This document shows, one piece after another, positions 51,201-63,954 of a stretch of DNA of 64,000 nt. The number at the start of each line of letters is the position of its first letter. The stretch's first letter is position 1. The stretch comes from Methanobacterium sp. (GTDB taxonomy: Archaea; Methanobacteriota; Methanobacteria; Methanobacteriales; Methanobacteriaceae), in NCBI RefSeq assembly GCF_016217785.1, contig NZ_JACRGA010000025.1:1-64000 (forward strand), given 5' to 3'. Made by a program: the position numbers and the translations under genes. The notes below the pieces were generated by a model that had not been told where the DNA came from, made no database searches, and saw only the letters and a list, made by a program, of their open reading frames with translations.

Positions 51201-53510
51201 TTAATATCTTCTCCTATCCATCAATTCTTTCATTTTACCCGGATTCCATCCTCCGCTGGCGGATTTAGAACGACCTACTTGCTGGACGTATCCAGTTATA
51301 CGGTCATACCATTCTACTTCTTTCTGTTCTCCGCAGGAGGCGCAGTTATCCTGTAATCCTTTCATCAGGGTTTTGCATTTTATGCAGAAACTCAGAGCGC
51401 TACTGTAGGCCCAGAAACCAATATCAGATTTCCTGGCTATCTTGTTAGTGAGGCTCATGAGTGCTTCAGGGTCACTGTGTGATTCACCCATAAATGCATG
51501 GAAAATATGTCCACCCAGAGTACGGCTGTGGAATTGTTCCTCGATACGGATCTTCTCAGCCAGGTTCAGACTGGTGTCCACTGGTAAATGGGAAGAGTTG
51601 GTGTAATAATATGCCTCAGAATCCCCCTGAGTTATGGCATTATTACCGAATTTCTCCCGATCGAGCGTTGCGAATCGGTAGGCAGTGGACTCGGCAGGTG
51701 TTTGAAGGATGGTCCAACGCAACCCTGTGTCTTTTTTAAGCTCCTGAGCCCGTCCATTCATATAGTCAATAACTTTAAGACCTAGTTTAAGTGAATCGGG
51801 ATCATCAATTCCACTTCCACAGAATGATTGTAGCATTTCATTTAATCCCACGAATCCAAAGGACATGGTGGAGTTTTCCACTCGGTAGTAGCGTTCATCA
51901 TTTAATTCTTGGGTTAAAAAGGGTAACAGGTTGTAGTCATCCAGGCAGGCCACTGCCTGCTTTCGACGTAACATCAGAACCTCTTCAGACAGACGCAAAT
52001 AGGAATCCAGGTATTCGAAGATTTCATCTTCATCCTTGGATTGGTATGCTATTCTGGGCAGGTTCAATGTTATGTAGGCCAGGTTCCCTGTTCGGAAACA
52101 GTCTTTATCCCAGTCTCCGGTCCAGTTATCTGATAGGGATGTTCGGCATCCCATGTAGTTGGCCATCTGCCCCCGGTAGCTGGGTAGCATGTTGGTGAAG
52201 TAGGCAGTTCCATATTTGGAGGATAATTCATGAACTAATTCCAAGTCCTCGGTAAATTCATCCTTTAAGACTTCTTTCCGGAGGGCGTAGATGGTGTTTG
52301 GGAATAGATGTGGCTTACCATCCGAATCTCCTTCCAGGAGAACTTCGGTGAATGCCCGTTGTAACATGCGGGTTTCATCTTCAAAATCACCGTAGGTTCC
52401 CACCAGGCGACCTTTAGGCCCATAAGCTGGTTCTTCTTTTAAAAAGTCCGGTACGGTGAATTCTAGGTTAATGGATGTGAATGGTACCTGGCTTCCCCGA
52501 GCAGCGTAGGCCATGTTCAAATTGTAGATGAACATTTGCACTGCCTGTTTAACCTTCTCGTAGGGAAGTCCATGGGCAAATGGGGCAACAAATACGTTCC
52601 AGAGACTCATGGATTGTCCACCACTCATATTCTGCTGGGCTGCCAGCATGATCTCTCCAGAATGGTTCATCAGGGTTTCAATGTGGTTAGGTGGCCCTGC
52701 TACTGAAGTATGATCTCCAGTACCATCCACTTTAAGCCCGTTTTTTATGAAAAACCTTAAATCATGTTGCAGGCAGTTTACTGGTCTACCAGCAAAGAAT
52801 TCCAGATCATGTATGTGTATATCCCCACCCAGATGGGCGTCGGCCAGTTCATTGGGGAGTATGTGCAGGAGTGCGTATTGTTTAAGGGCCTCATCAGCCA
52901 CATATTTGTGCACTGTTTCTGGGTTGTGTATCATGTTGGCATTGTCCCGGCTGCCGTTTTCAATGAGGTTGGTGATGTTGTAGACCGGTATTCCCAGCCT
53001 GGTGTACCTTCGCCTAAGGGTTTCCAGTCCATTTTCAACCAGTTTGGTGTTTACCATCTCCCTGAGCATGGGAGCTGTTAGATATTCCACGTCCAGTTTC
53101 CTAACCTCTTTCCAAACACTGGTAGCAATTTTATCCGCGATTTCTGGGCTGGCACCTGTTTCTACAATCAGGGTTTTCTCTATTTTGGATTTGTCGAAGG
53201 ATTCAATGGTGTCCCGTGCTGTTCGAACCCGTAACTGGTTACTTCTGAGGTACTTGTCAGCCACCGCAGGTTCAACCCGCTTCAGAGAGTCATAAACCCA
53301 CATCTTGATCTCTTTGGTGGTGACTCCATCATAAGAAGCTCCCGCAGCCTGAGATGCTATTTTTTCCGCCGCCCAAAGGGGAGCACCTGCCATAAGACAG
53401 GATTTCAATATCTTCTCATGACTGAACTTCTCAAATATCCCATTATTCTTCAAAACACAATTTTCCGCCTTAGTTGGTATGGCAGCAATAATACGGGCGT
53501 CCTTCATCAT
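51201..53510 (-). CDS. nrdD: Anaerobic ribonucleoside-triphosphate reductase
   Basis: This 769-residue glycyl-radical enzyme makes deoxynucleotides. An ATP-cone domain occupies about residues 17-105, followed by the ten-stranded barrel (DIHIHDLEFFAGRPVNCLQHDL, FTSINLEFTVPDF). A zinc site CIKCKTLMKGLQDNCASC lies near residues 705-722, and the radical site is in SASGGWNPGKMKEL. No intein is present. GGAGG precedes two adjacent ATG codons (53510 and 53507); either may be used. The activase NrdG is not adjacent. Confidence 0.95.
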   Translation of the reverse strand: MMKDARIIAAIPTKAENCVLKNNGIFEKFSHEKILKSCLMAGAPLWAAEKIASQAAGASYDGVTTKEIKMWVYDSLKRVEPAVADKYLRSNQLRVRTARDTIESFDKSKIEKTLIVETGASPEIADKIATSVWKEVRKLDVEYLTAPMLREMVNTKLVENGLETLRRRYTRLGIPVYNITNLIENGSRDNANMIHNPETVHKYVADEALKQYALLHILPNELADAHLGGDIHIHDLEFFAGRPVNCLQHDLRFFIKNGLKVDGTGDHTSVAGPPNHIETLMNHSGEIMLAAQQNMSGGQSMSLWNVFVAPFAHGLPYEKVKQAVQMFIYNLNMAYAARGSQVPFTSINLEFTVPDFLKEEPAYGPKGRLVGTYGDFEDETRMLQRAFTEVLLEGDSDGKPHLFPNTIYALRKEVLKDEFTEDLELVHELSSKYGTAYFTNMLPSYRGQMANYMGCRTSLSDNWTGDWDKDCFRTGNLAYITLNLPRIAYQSKDEDEIFEYLDSYLRLSEEVLMLRRKQAVACLDDYNLLPFLTQELNDERYYRVENSTMSFGFVGLNEMLQSFCGSGIDDPDSLKLGLKVIDYMNGRAQELKKDTGLRWTILQTPAESTAYRFATLDREKFGNNAITQGDSEAYYYTNSSHLPVDTSLNLAEKIRIEEQFHSRTLGGHIFHAFMGESHSDPEALMSLTNKIARKSDIGFWAYSSALSFCIKCKTLMKGLQDNCASCGEQKEVEWYDRITGYVQQVGRSKSASGGWNPGKMKELMDRRRY

Positions 53511-53852
53511 CTATCCTCCGACTTAATTTTTAATCCGAATAATTTAAAATTAATATCAAATAGGCTTTACTGTAATAATTTCCCCCTAACCCCCGGAAAT
53601 AGTTTTTAAATCTACTTAATAATTTCTATCTGTATCATTATAAAATTGTTTCGATTGACCAAACTGTTCTGATAAGCAAAACTGTATAGAGTGGTAACTA
53701 TTTCCCTGATAACATCACCACCCCATATTATAACCGAACACATGATGTGAACAGATTTAACCCGAAATTCTGATGATAGTGCAAAATAACACATCGTGTG
53801 CACTTTAGTTTAGGAGATTTGAATCATGTTGATTAATGGATATAAATCAAGT
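53511..53852 (-). promoter_or_regulatory. nrdD promoter region with two palindromes
   Basis: The gap between polC and nrdD holds no gene. CACAT-G-ATGTG (53739-53749) and CACA-TCG-TGTG (53790-53800) are related dyads with centres 51 bp apart, about five helical turns. A minus-strand TATA-like GTTATAATATGG (near 53722-53733) places both upstream of the nrdD promoter. Confidence 0.55.
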
Positions 53853-57185
<3,333 letters not shown>

Positions 57186-57525
57186 ACTGATTCCCTGATT
57201 TTTTATATGTTTGAATAATTAAACTATAATAACCCTTTCGAGTTATATTAAAACATCATGTGCCCTTAAAAATACGATTTAAGCCTTATAACATCCGAAC
57301 ATTATTTAAGCTCTACTAATTATTATTGTTCTGGAGATAATTTATAGTTTTTTAAACAGGTGGAGTTCTTACTATTAAACAATTTCACCATAACATACCA
57401 CTACAAATATAAGGCGTTAATGTGCAACATAAATATGAATGAAATTTCTTGTATACTAGAAATAGTATATAGTAGAAATGGAATATGTGTGAATAATTTC
57501 ATGATCAATTTTATGGTGATTTAGT
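57186..57525. other. Divergent non-coding region between polC and the Sec61-beta gene
   Basis: No additional gene is seen. TATACTA-GAAA-TAGTATA (57452-57469) is a perfect dyad that overlaps a TATA-like AGTATATAG and lies about 60 bp before the Sec61-beta start; the same arrangement occurs upstream of mobB. polC would be transcribed leftwards from within this gap; AGGGAATCAGT precedes its ATG. Confidence 0.55.
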
Positions 57526-57687
57526 TTGGCAAAGAAAGAAAAAAAATACCTTCCACCAAGTGGGGCGGGCCTGGTAAGATACTTTGAAGAGGAAACCAAA
57601 GGCCCCAAGCTCAGTCCAGAACAGGTTATAATCATGACTGCTATTTTGGCTGTTTTTTGCATAGCTTTAAGGTTTTCATACTCCTAA
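57526..57687 (+). CDS. secG: Preprotein translocase subunit Sec61-beta/SecG
   Basis: This short protein of 53 residues has the archaeal Sec61-beta plan: a basic N-terminus (MAKKEKKYLPPSGAGLVRYF), the conserved EEETKGPKLSPEQVII linker, and a single C-terminal membrane helix. It is the smallest subunit of the SecYE-beta protein channel. The start is a TTG with GGTGAT five bases upstream. It is a stand-alone gene. Confidence 0.93.
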   Translation: MAKKEKKYLPPSGAGLVRYFEEETKGPKLSPEQVIIMTAILAVFCIALRFSYS

Positions 57688-57915
57688 ACTCTTATTATTT
57701 TTCTAATCCCTCTAAAATTAGTTTAAGTAAGCTAAAAACTTTAACCCAATTTAAGAGTTGCGTGGAGGTTACTTTAGCATAAGAGTTATTTAATATATGT
57801 AATTTGGGAGTATCCCCAATTTTTGGAAATATAACAAACTTTTAAAGTAATATAAGAAGTTTTTTTAAATTTTGATATATTTGTTAATTCGGATGAAATA
57901 TAAAGGAGTTTTAAC

Positions 57916-59265
57916 ATGGCAATCCACCCAATTGAATTTCGTTATGGAACCCCTGAAATGAAAAAAGTCTGGGAAGCAGAGAACAAACTTCAGAAAATGC
58001 TGGAAGTTGAAGCGGCTCTTGCGGAAGCTGAGGCCCAGATGGGCCTGGTTCCTGAAGAGGCTGCCCGGGAAATAAGAAGTAAGGCCAACACACAGTATGT
58101 TACCAATGAAAGAGTTGCAGAAATAGAAAAAGAAACCAACCACGATATTGCATCCATTGTAAAAGCCCTGGCTGAGGTCTGTGAGGATGATGCCGGTGAG
58201 TACGTGCATTTCGGTGCCACCTCCAATGACATAATTGACAGTTCCCAGTCACTCCTACTCCGTGATTCCATTAATATCATACAGGAAAAAGTAACGCGTT
58301 TAGCGAGAATCATCCTGAAACTAGCGGATGAAAATAAAAAAACAGTTTGTATAGGAAGAACCCATGGACAGCACGCCCTCCCCACCACTTATGGGATGAA
58401 ATTCGCTCTTTGGGCAGATGAACTCCACCGTCAGTATGAACGATTGGAGGAATGTAAAGGTAGGCTCTGTGTTGGGATGATGACTGGAGCAGTGGGTACC
58501 ACTGCAGCCCTGGGTGAAGATGGGCTTGACGTTCATCTTAAGGTTTCCGAAATACTGGGACTCCCAGCAACACTGATATCCAACCAGGTGGTGCAGAGGG
58601 ATAACCATGCAGAATACATGATGGACCTGGCCAACCTGGCCAGTACCCTTGATAAGATTGCCCTGGAAATCCGTAACCTGCAGCGTACAGAGATCAAAGA
58701 ATTAGGGGAAAATTTCGACCCGGAAAAACAGGTGGGATCCAGCACCATGCCTCACAAAATGAATCCCATCACTGCCGAGAGGATCTGTGGAGTATCCAGA
58801 GTTATTAAGGCATATCCCGCTCCTGCTCTCCAGAATAATGCCCTGTGGCATGAAAGGGACTTGACCAACTCCTCATCCGAGCGGATCATGCTCCCGGAGG
58901 CATCTATCCTCACAGATTACATACTGAACTTGACCATTCGATTAATGGAAAAACTGGTTTTCTATCCTGAAAATATTGAAAGGAATCTCAACCTTACTGG
59001 TGGACTGATTATGGCCGAGCGATTCATGGCAGAACTCACCCGTAAGGGTATGGGAAGACAAAGCGCCTATGCCCTGGTCCGTAAGTGTGCCCTGGAAGCA
59101 AACAAACTGGGAGTTAGCTTAAAAGATGTGGTACTTCAGCAGGAAGGGATAACCGATTATCTGAGCCCAGAAGAAGTGGATGATATTATGGACCCCCACA
59201 CCTACCTGGGATCTTCGGTGCAGATTGTGGAAAATGTTCTAGAAAAATCAGAAGAATGGTTTTAA
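57916..59265 (+). CDS. purB: Adenylosuccinate lyase
   Basis: This 449-residue enzyme of the fumarase/aspartase superfamily acts twice in purine synthesis, splitting SAICAR and adenylosuccinate with release of fumarate. It has the superfamily signature GSSTMPHKMNPITAE (about 274-288) with the catalytic Ser loop, and TSNDIIDSSQ and GRTHGQHALPTTYGMK, which hold the active-site His residues. The ATG is preceded by AAGGAG. With purP it is one of two purine genes in the window. Confidence 0.97.
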   Translation: MAIHPIEFRYGTPEMKKVWEAENKLQKMLEVEAALAEAEAQMGLVPEEAAREIRSKANTQYVTNERVAEIEKETNHDIASIVKALAEVCEDDAGEYVHFGATSNDIIDSSQSLLLRDSINIIQEKVTRLARIILKLADENKKTVCIGRTHGQHALPTTYGMKFALWADELHRQYERLEECKGRLCVGMMTGAVGTTAALGEDGLDVHLKVSEILGLPATLISNQVVQRDNHAEYMMDLANLASTLDKIALEIRNLQRTEIKELGENFDPEKQVGSSTMPHKMNPITAERICGVSRVIKAYPAPALQNNALWHERDLTNSSSERIMLPEASILTDYILNLTIRLMEKLVFYPENIERNLNLTGGLIMAERFMAELTRKGMGRQSAYALVRKCALEANKLGVSLKDVVLQQEGITDYLSPEEVDDIMDPHTYLGSSVQIVENVLEKSEEWF

Positions 59266-59426
59266 AATTTTTAGAATAGAACATAATTCCAGATTTTTTT
59301 CTAAATATTCCCCTTCTTTTTTACTTTTTAATTATATTTGCTGCTTTAAACCTCCCTGAAAACGAAAAATTAATATATTACCAATAATAAACAATATTGA
59401 TACTGATTATAAAGGGAGGTGAAAAA

Positions 59427-60344
59427 ATGGTCGATATCAAAGAAATTAAACACATCCGAGCCGCTCCATTCACATTGATGACATCCTCAATACACGCAAT
59501 TTTAGCCTTCATCACAGCAATTCTTGTCATCCTATTCTTCGGAACAATAGCAGCACTCATACCCGGTATGAGCATGTTCGCTGGTTTCATTACCGTGTTA
59601 GGATTATCAATAATTATCCTATGGCCTTTAACATCATTCTTCTTCAACATAGTGTACGCCTTTATTCTGGCATTACTCTACAACCTCTTAGCACCCAAAT
59701 TAGGTGGGATAAAACTAGGTATGGAAGGAGAAGTAGTTAAATCAATTCCAGTAATGTCATTTGCCCTTATACTCTCCGTTATAGTCGCTGTTTTAACATT
59801 CTTAACCGGACTATATATCGGACTGGCTGGTAGTTCTGTATTCTCACTGGCAAGTGGAGTAATTCCAATTGCAGCCAACGTAGCTGCAAATGCAACCAAC
59901 ACCACCACTGCCGCACTACCAACCGGTGGAATGATGGCAGCAGTATCTGGCATATGGGCACTGTTCTGGATTATAGTAATGCCAATAGCAATGTTCATCA
60001 TGACTTTCATTGCATACGCATTATTCGCCGTCTTCTACAACATCCTAATACCAAAGATCGGTGGACTAAAACTTATATTCGCCGAAGCAGCCAATGGATT
60101 TGAACTCACCAACATCCCAGTAGTACCTGCAGCACTATCCATATCAGTAGTAATGGCAGTTTTAGGTGCAATATACGGATTAATCATGGGTTTACTGACA
60201 GGAGACGTGGTTCTAGCAATAATCTGGCTTATAAGCTACGCCATATCATGGTTTGTAATGTACTTCATTATGGTAGCACTGGCCACAGTATTCTACAACA
60301 TCCTGCAGCCCAGAATTGGTGGTATTAAACTGGTACTGGAGTAA
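59427..60344 (+). CDS. Polytopic membrane protein with three internal repeats
   Basis: This protein of 305 residues is made of three repeated modules. Each module has two to three membrane helices and ends in the motif (F/L)YN(I/L)L-x-P-(K/R)-(L/I)-G-G-(I/L)-K-L (around residues 94, 215 and 292). Each following module begins with a short polar segment then IPV or HIRA. GGGAGGTGAAAAA sets the start. It is paralogous to the next gene. Similar proteins with a repeated GGIKL motif occur in Methanobacteriales; the function is unknown and no transport or catalytic motif is visible. Confidence 0.8.
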   Translation: MVDIKEIKHIRAAPFTLMTSSIHAILAFITAILVILFFGTIAALIPGMSMFAGFITVLGLSIIILWPLTSFFFNIVYAFILALLYNLLAPKLGGIKLGMEGEVVKSIPVMSFALILSVIVAVLTFLTGLYIGLAGSSVFSLASGVIPIAANVAANATNTTTAALPTGGMMAAVSGIWALFWIIVMPIAMFIMTFIAYALFAVFYNILIPKIGGLKLIFAEAANGFELTNIPVVPAALSISVVMAVLGAIYGLIMGLLTGDVVLAIIWLISYAISWFVMYFIMVALATVFYNILQPRIGGIKLVLE

Positions 60345-60476
60345 GCGTTCTAAGATAATTTCCCCCTTTTTTTTCTTTTTATTTCTGCCCTGATTTTAAT
60401 TTCCATTTTATAAAAATTGATATTATAGTAGGACCAGATGTAACACTGACAATTTACTAATTAAGAGGTGAAAAAA

Positions 60477-61379
60477 TTGGAAATAAAGGAGATCAAATCT
60501 ATACATCTAGTTTCATACACACTGATGAATTCATCGGTTAACGCAGTGTGGGCATTTATATACGCAATATTCAGTTTAATATTAGCACTAATTGGCCTTG
60601 CATTCGACTCTAGTGCAATGGCATGGACATTAATCGGTGTTTACGCAGCCATGATCATTGCTTCCCCCGTAAGCACATTCTTGATTGGTATTGCCCAATC
60701 ATTTATAACCGCGTTGATTTATAATCAACTTGTGCCCAGGATAGGGGGAATTAAATTGGGACTTGAAAATCTTAGCGAAGTAAAATCAGTTCCAATTATC
60801 CCCTTTGCCCTAATGACCTCTACAATTGCCGCTATAATGACTTTATTAATCGCCCTGATCATTGTACCATTATTTGCAGCCTATGCTGGAATATTTATTC
60901 AGCTAATGAGTTCCATGGCAGCATCTACTGATACCTCTGCAATCTCAACAGCAGGATTAGGGGCTTTTGGAGCCATAGGATCCCTCATTCTAATCATAGT
61001 AATGCCAATAGCCGTATTTATAATGGCATTCATAGCTGATGCAATATTAGCTGGACTATATAACCTAATAGCACCTAAAGTCGGTGGAATCAAGCTTGAG
61101 TTTGGCAATGCAAAAGAAGGACTACATGAGCTACTCATCATCCCACCACTTCCAGTTGCACTGGTAACTGGAGTTCTCACAGCCGTAATCGGGTTCATAG
61201 TTGGTCTGATAATGCTTATTATTGCCGCAGTATCCGGATCAGCCCTAGTTGGAGTTTTATTACTGCTAGCATTTACTATCGGAGGATTTATAGTAGCATT
61301 TGTAGTAGATGCAGTTTTAGCACTAATTTACAACTTCTTAAGACCTAAAATTGGCGGTGTCAAACTGCAATTAGAATAA
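60477..61379 (+). CDS. Paralogous polytopic membrane protein with three internal repeats
   Basis: This 300-residue protein has the same three-module build as its neighbour, with YNQLVPRIGGIKLGLE, YNLIAPKVGGIKLEF and YNFLRPKIGGVKLQLE closing the modules. It is read from a TTG (EIKEIKSIHL beginning) with AAGAGGTGA upstream; a GTG three codons earlier is inside that site. It is separated from the paralogue by about 130 bp containing T-rich termination sequence, so the two may be transcribed independently. Confidence 0.8.
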   Translation: MEIKEIKSIHLVSYTLMNSSVNAVWAFIYAIFSLILALIGLAFDSSAMAWTLIGVYAAMIIASPVSTFLIGIAQSFITALIYNQLVPRIGGIKLGLENLSEVKSVPIIPFALMTSTIAAIMTLLIALIIVPLFAAYAGIFIQLMSSMAASTDTSAISTAGLGAFGAIGSLILIIVMPIAVFIMAFIADAILAGLYNLIAPKVGGIKLEFGNAKEGLHELLIIPPLPVALVTGVLTAVIGFIVGLIMLIIAAVSGSALVGVLLLLAFTIGGFIVAFVVDAVLALIYNFLRPKIGGVKLQLE

Positions 61380-61564
61380 ACACTCCAATTAAATTCTTTT
61401 TTTATTTTTTATTTGATTTAAATCCTATTTACCCATAAAAGATACATTTATCCCCTATTCATATTCAATCTGCTCAAAATGTAGATATCCTATTTAATTA
61501 ACATTGATAGAATTAATAGGTAAAAAATTATAATAAATAAAGATACTGATTTGAACGTGATCTT

Positions 61565-61975
61565 ATGGCTATTCAAACCATTAATTGTCGAAAAATATCA
61601 AGAGGACATGTTAAAGGGAACATCATCATTTCCAAGGATCCACTGAGTTTTTTGGGAGGTGTAGACCCTGATACCGGGATAGTGACCGACAGGGAACATG
61701 ACCTCTACCAGCAAAATATAGGTGGTAAAATACTGGTGATCCCTTCAGGAAAGGGTTCCACAGTTGGATCCTACGTGATCTTCCAGATGGCTAAAAACAA
61801 AACCGCACCACTGGCCATCATTGCCATGGAAGCAGAACCAATCATCGCCACCGGAGCCATAATGGCCAGCATACCCATGGTTGACCAGCCAGAAGAAGAT
61901 GTTCTTGAAATTCTAAAGGAAGGTAACCTGGTGGAGGTTGATGCAGACACCGGAATTATTGAAATTCTAAAATGA
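61565..61975 (+). CDS. Phosphomevalonate dehydratase small subunit (aconitase X swivel domain)
   Basis: This 136-residue protein is of the DUF126/aconitase X small-subunit family. Conserved segments are SRGHVKGNIIISKDPLSFLGGVDP (about 11-34), IPSGKGSTVGSYVIFQM and KTAPLAIIAMEAEPIIATGAIMASIP. With a large subunit (not in this window) it dehydrates 5-phosphomevalonate in the modified archaeal mevalonate pathway that makes isoprenoid lipids. The ATG at 61565 has only a weak upstream GTGATCTT site. Confidence 0.9.
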   Translation: MAIQTINCRKISRGHVKGNIIISKDPLSFLGGVDPDTGIVTDREHDLYQQNIGGKILVIPSGKGSTVGSYVIFQMAKNKTAPLAIIAMEAEPIIATGAIMASIPMVDQPEEDVLEILKEGNLVEVDADTGIIEILK

Positions 61976-62030
61976 ATCAAATAAAAGAACTAAAAATGAT
62001 TTAATTAAATAAATTATACAAAAATGTTGA

Positions 62031-62054
62031 AAAAATAGGTGTGAACCTATTTAA
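62031..62054. terminator. Bidirectional hairpin terminator
   Basis: AAATAGGT (62033-62040) and ACCTATTT (62045-62052) form a perfect stem with a 4-base loop, flanked by A-rich and T-rich runs. It sits between the convergent phosphomevalonate dehydratase and DUF5518-type genes and overlaps the stop codon of the latter. Confidence 0.75.
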
Positions 62055-62464
62055 TTTTCCACTTTTACTTTTCTACTACCGTTTTCTCTGATTTCAGCAC
62101 CTATTAATCCCCCAACAGCACCTAAGACTCCTCCTAGGAATATGGAGATAAAGGTGATAAAGAGACCAGCTATCAGAGTCATCGCCCCTGCCACCAGGCC
62201 AACTTTGGCAAAGATTAACCCTATTATGGCACTTAAAGCTCCGAATCCGGCGATGAACAGGATTCCAATAATGAGCCCGCCAATAATGCCGGTTAATGCC
62301 CCTTCCACTGGTGCATCCTTTTTCTCGCCACGTCCAATGTAGGTTGCCACCAGCCCCCCTATTATTGGACCTAAAAAGAACAGAGGAAAAACAGAAATTG
62401 TTAAGACAATGGTTAAAACCGCGTTTACAAGTGATCCTACTCCCACTGCTTTCCAGTCTACCAT
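62051..62464 (-). CDS. Small Gly-rich membrane protein, DUF5518 type
   Basis: This 137-residue protein has four hydrophobic helices rich in Gly and Ala. It begins MVDWKAVGVGSLVNAVLT, with GGLVATYIGRGEKKDAPVEGALTG after the second helix and GAVGGLIGAEI at the end. This layout (DUF5518-like) is frequent and often clustered in Methanobacteriales. GAGGGGTGAT precedes the ATG. The function is unknown. Confidence 0.75.
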   Translation of the reverse strand: MVDWKAVGVGSLVNAVLTIVLTISVFPLFFLGPIIGGLVATYIGRGEKKDAPVEGALTGIIGGLIIGILFIAGFGALSAIIGLIFAKVGLVAGAMTLIAGLFITFISIFLGGVLGAVGGLIGAEIRENGSRKVKVEN

Positions 62465-62533
62465 TTATATCACCCCTCAATCAACATATAATTCTGTTAC
62501 TTTCTATTCTTCTTTTCTACCTTAGATCGATGT

Positions 62534-62962
62534 TTAAGATTTTTTATAAGATTCTTCATTATCTTCAGAAGAAACTTCTTCTTCAGATTCATCTTCTTTT
62601 AATATTTCTTCAACATGTTGCTGCCTTGCTTTCATCACAGAGCCAATTATTCCACCACCAAGCCCTAAAAGGATGTATACTGGTATGGAACCTAACGAAT
62701 AGATGATTAGGCCTCCGATTATCTTTTGAGAGAATCCTGAAATGACGTATATCACCAATATGTAGATTATCCCAGTGAAGAGTCCTATTAAAGCTCCGTG
62801 CACTGCTCCGGTCTTTATGTTCTGGTTGGCCATATATCCAACCACAATTCCCGCAACTATCAGGGCTATTACACCCCCAACTAAGGGGATGAACATTCCG
62901 AAAACAACAACCAGCACCACTGCCAGTGCTGTTCCAATAAGAGTAACTTTTTGATCGATCAT
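62534..62962 (-). CDS. Small membrane protein with acidic C-terminal tail
   Basis: This 142-residue protein has four hydrophobic segments and the module motif GIVVGYMANQNIKTGAVHGALIGLFTG shared with its neighbours. A strongly acidic cytoplasmic tail follows (about 118-142, EEILKEDESEEEVSSEDNEE). The ATG at 62962 follows GAAGGTAAAACT; an earlier ATG lacks a ribosome site. The family appears to be the same DUF5518-like group; the function is unknown. Confidence 0.7.
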   Translation of the reverse strand: MIDQKVTLIGTALAVVLVVVFGMFIPLVGGVIALIVAGIVVGYMANQNIKTGAVHGALIGLFTGIIYILVIYVISGFSQKIIGGLIIYSLGSIPVYILLGLGGGIIGSVMKARQQHVEEILKEDESEEEVSSEDNEESYKKS

Positions 62963-63183
62963 AGTTTTACCTTCATAATTCCATTCATTTAACAATGTGA
63001 ACCTTTATTATTTTGCTCGTGATAATTAATGAATGTTTATATTATTCTTGGGGTTCTGAAAGAATAAAGTTTACTAAAACTAAATGGGAATACTCGGAAA
63101 AATGGGAATACTGGAAAAACTGAAATAATGAGTATTGGAAAAATTAAAATAAAAAAATATTATTTAATTGTTTTAAACTGTAC

Positions 63184-63546
63184 TTACGCTTCTCCTTTTA
63201 TTAAAGAACCAATAGCTCCTCCAATGGCCATTAGGATCATGACCCCGAAGAATGCAATAAACAGGAATATGGAGGTCACTGTGGCTGCTGCGAATCCTAT
63301 TATTCCCAGGATTAGAGTGCCGAATATGAGCATTAGTATGGACAGCACGATGGCTCCAAACAAACCAGATACTGCTCCGTTTGCCATACCATTACCGGCA
63401 GTCCCCCCTACCATGTAACCTACAACCATTCCAGCTATGAGTAAACCGAGAACTGAACCTACTGCAGGTATAATTATACCAAAAACAGCTCCCAAAACTA
63501 TGGATAAGATGAAACCTACAATTACTGCTCCCCAGTCAATATCCAT
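63184..63546 (-). CDS. Small Gly-rich membrane protein, DUF5518-like
   Basis: This 120-residue protein has about four membrane helices. It starts MDIDWGAVIVGFILSIVLGA and has LLIAGMVVGYMVGGTAGNGMANGAVSGLFGAI and a final GGAIGSLIKGE. It is closely similar in plan to the gene at 63.6-63.95 kb. AAGAGAGGTGAAAAA precedes the start. The function is unknown. Confidence 0.75.
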   Translation of the reverse strand: MDIDWGAVIVGFILSIVLGAVFGIIIPAVGSVLGLLIAGMVVGYMVGGTAGNGMANGAVSGLFGAIVLSILMLIFGTLILGIIGFAAATVTSIFLFIAFFGVMILMAIGGAIGSLIKGEA

Positions 63547-63600
63547 TTTTTCACCTCTCTTATAAAAATAAAAAAAATAAAAAAAATGTGTCGTTTTTTT

Positions 63601-63954
63601 TTATTCTCCTTTAATTGCGGCTCCGATGGCTCCACCGATGGCACCGATAATTCCATCAATTATCGCTGCAAGCACTAACACTACTACTGCTGCTATAGCT
63701 CCAGCTGCTAGTCCAGCTGCTGCAGTACCTATGATTAAGGCGAGTATTGCCCCTATTATACCTGCAACAACCCCTACGAGTGCTCCGTGGATAGCTCCAT
63801 TCATATAGCCTCCGGCAACAGTGTAACCGACATATATAGTTGCTATGAGGTAACCAATTACACCCCATCCTGGAAGAACCATATCAATGATCAGTCCCAG
63901 TATTATTGCAATCACTAAACCAATTATAACTGGAGTCCATTTTACTTCTACCAT
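63601..63954 (-). CDS. Small Gly/Ala-rich membrane protein, DUF5518-like
   Basis: This protein of 117 residues is the fourth of the small membrane-protein run. It starts MVEVKWTPVIIGLVIAIILG and carries YVGYTVAGGYMNGAIHGALVGVVAGIIG and a final GGAIGAAIKGE. Its ATG follows GAAGGAGGTGAAAAC. The shared central G-Y-x-x-x-G-x-x-x-x-G-A-x-x-G-A motif links it to the three preceding genes. The function is unknown. Confidence 0.75.
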   Translation of the reverse strand: MVEVKWTPVIIGLVIAIILGLIIDMVLPGWGVIGYLIATIYVGYTVAGGYMNGAIHGALVGVVAGIIGAILALIIGTAAAGLAAGAIAAVVVLVLAAIIDGIIGAIGGAIGAAIKGE

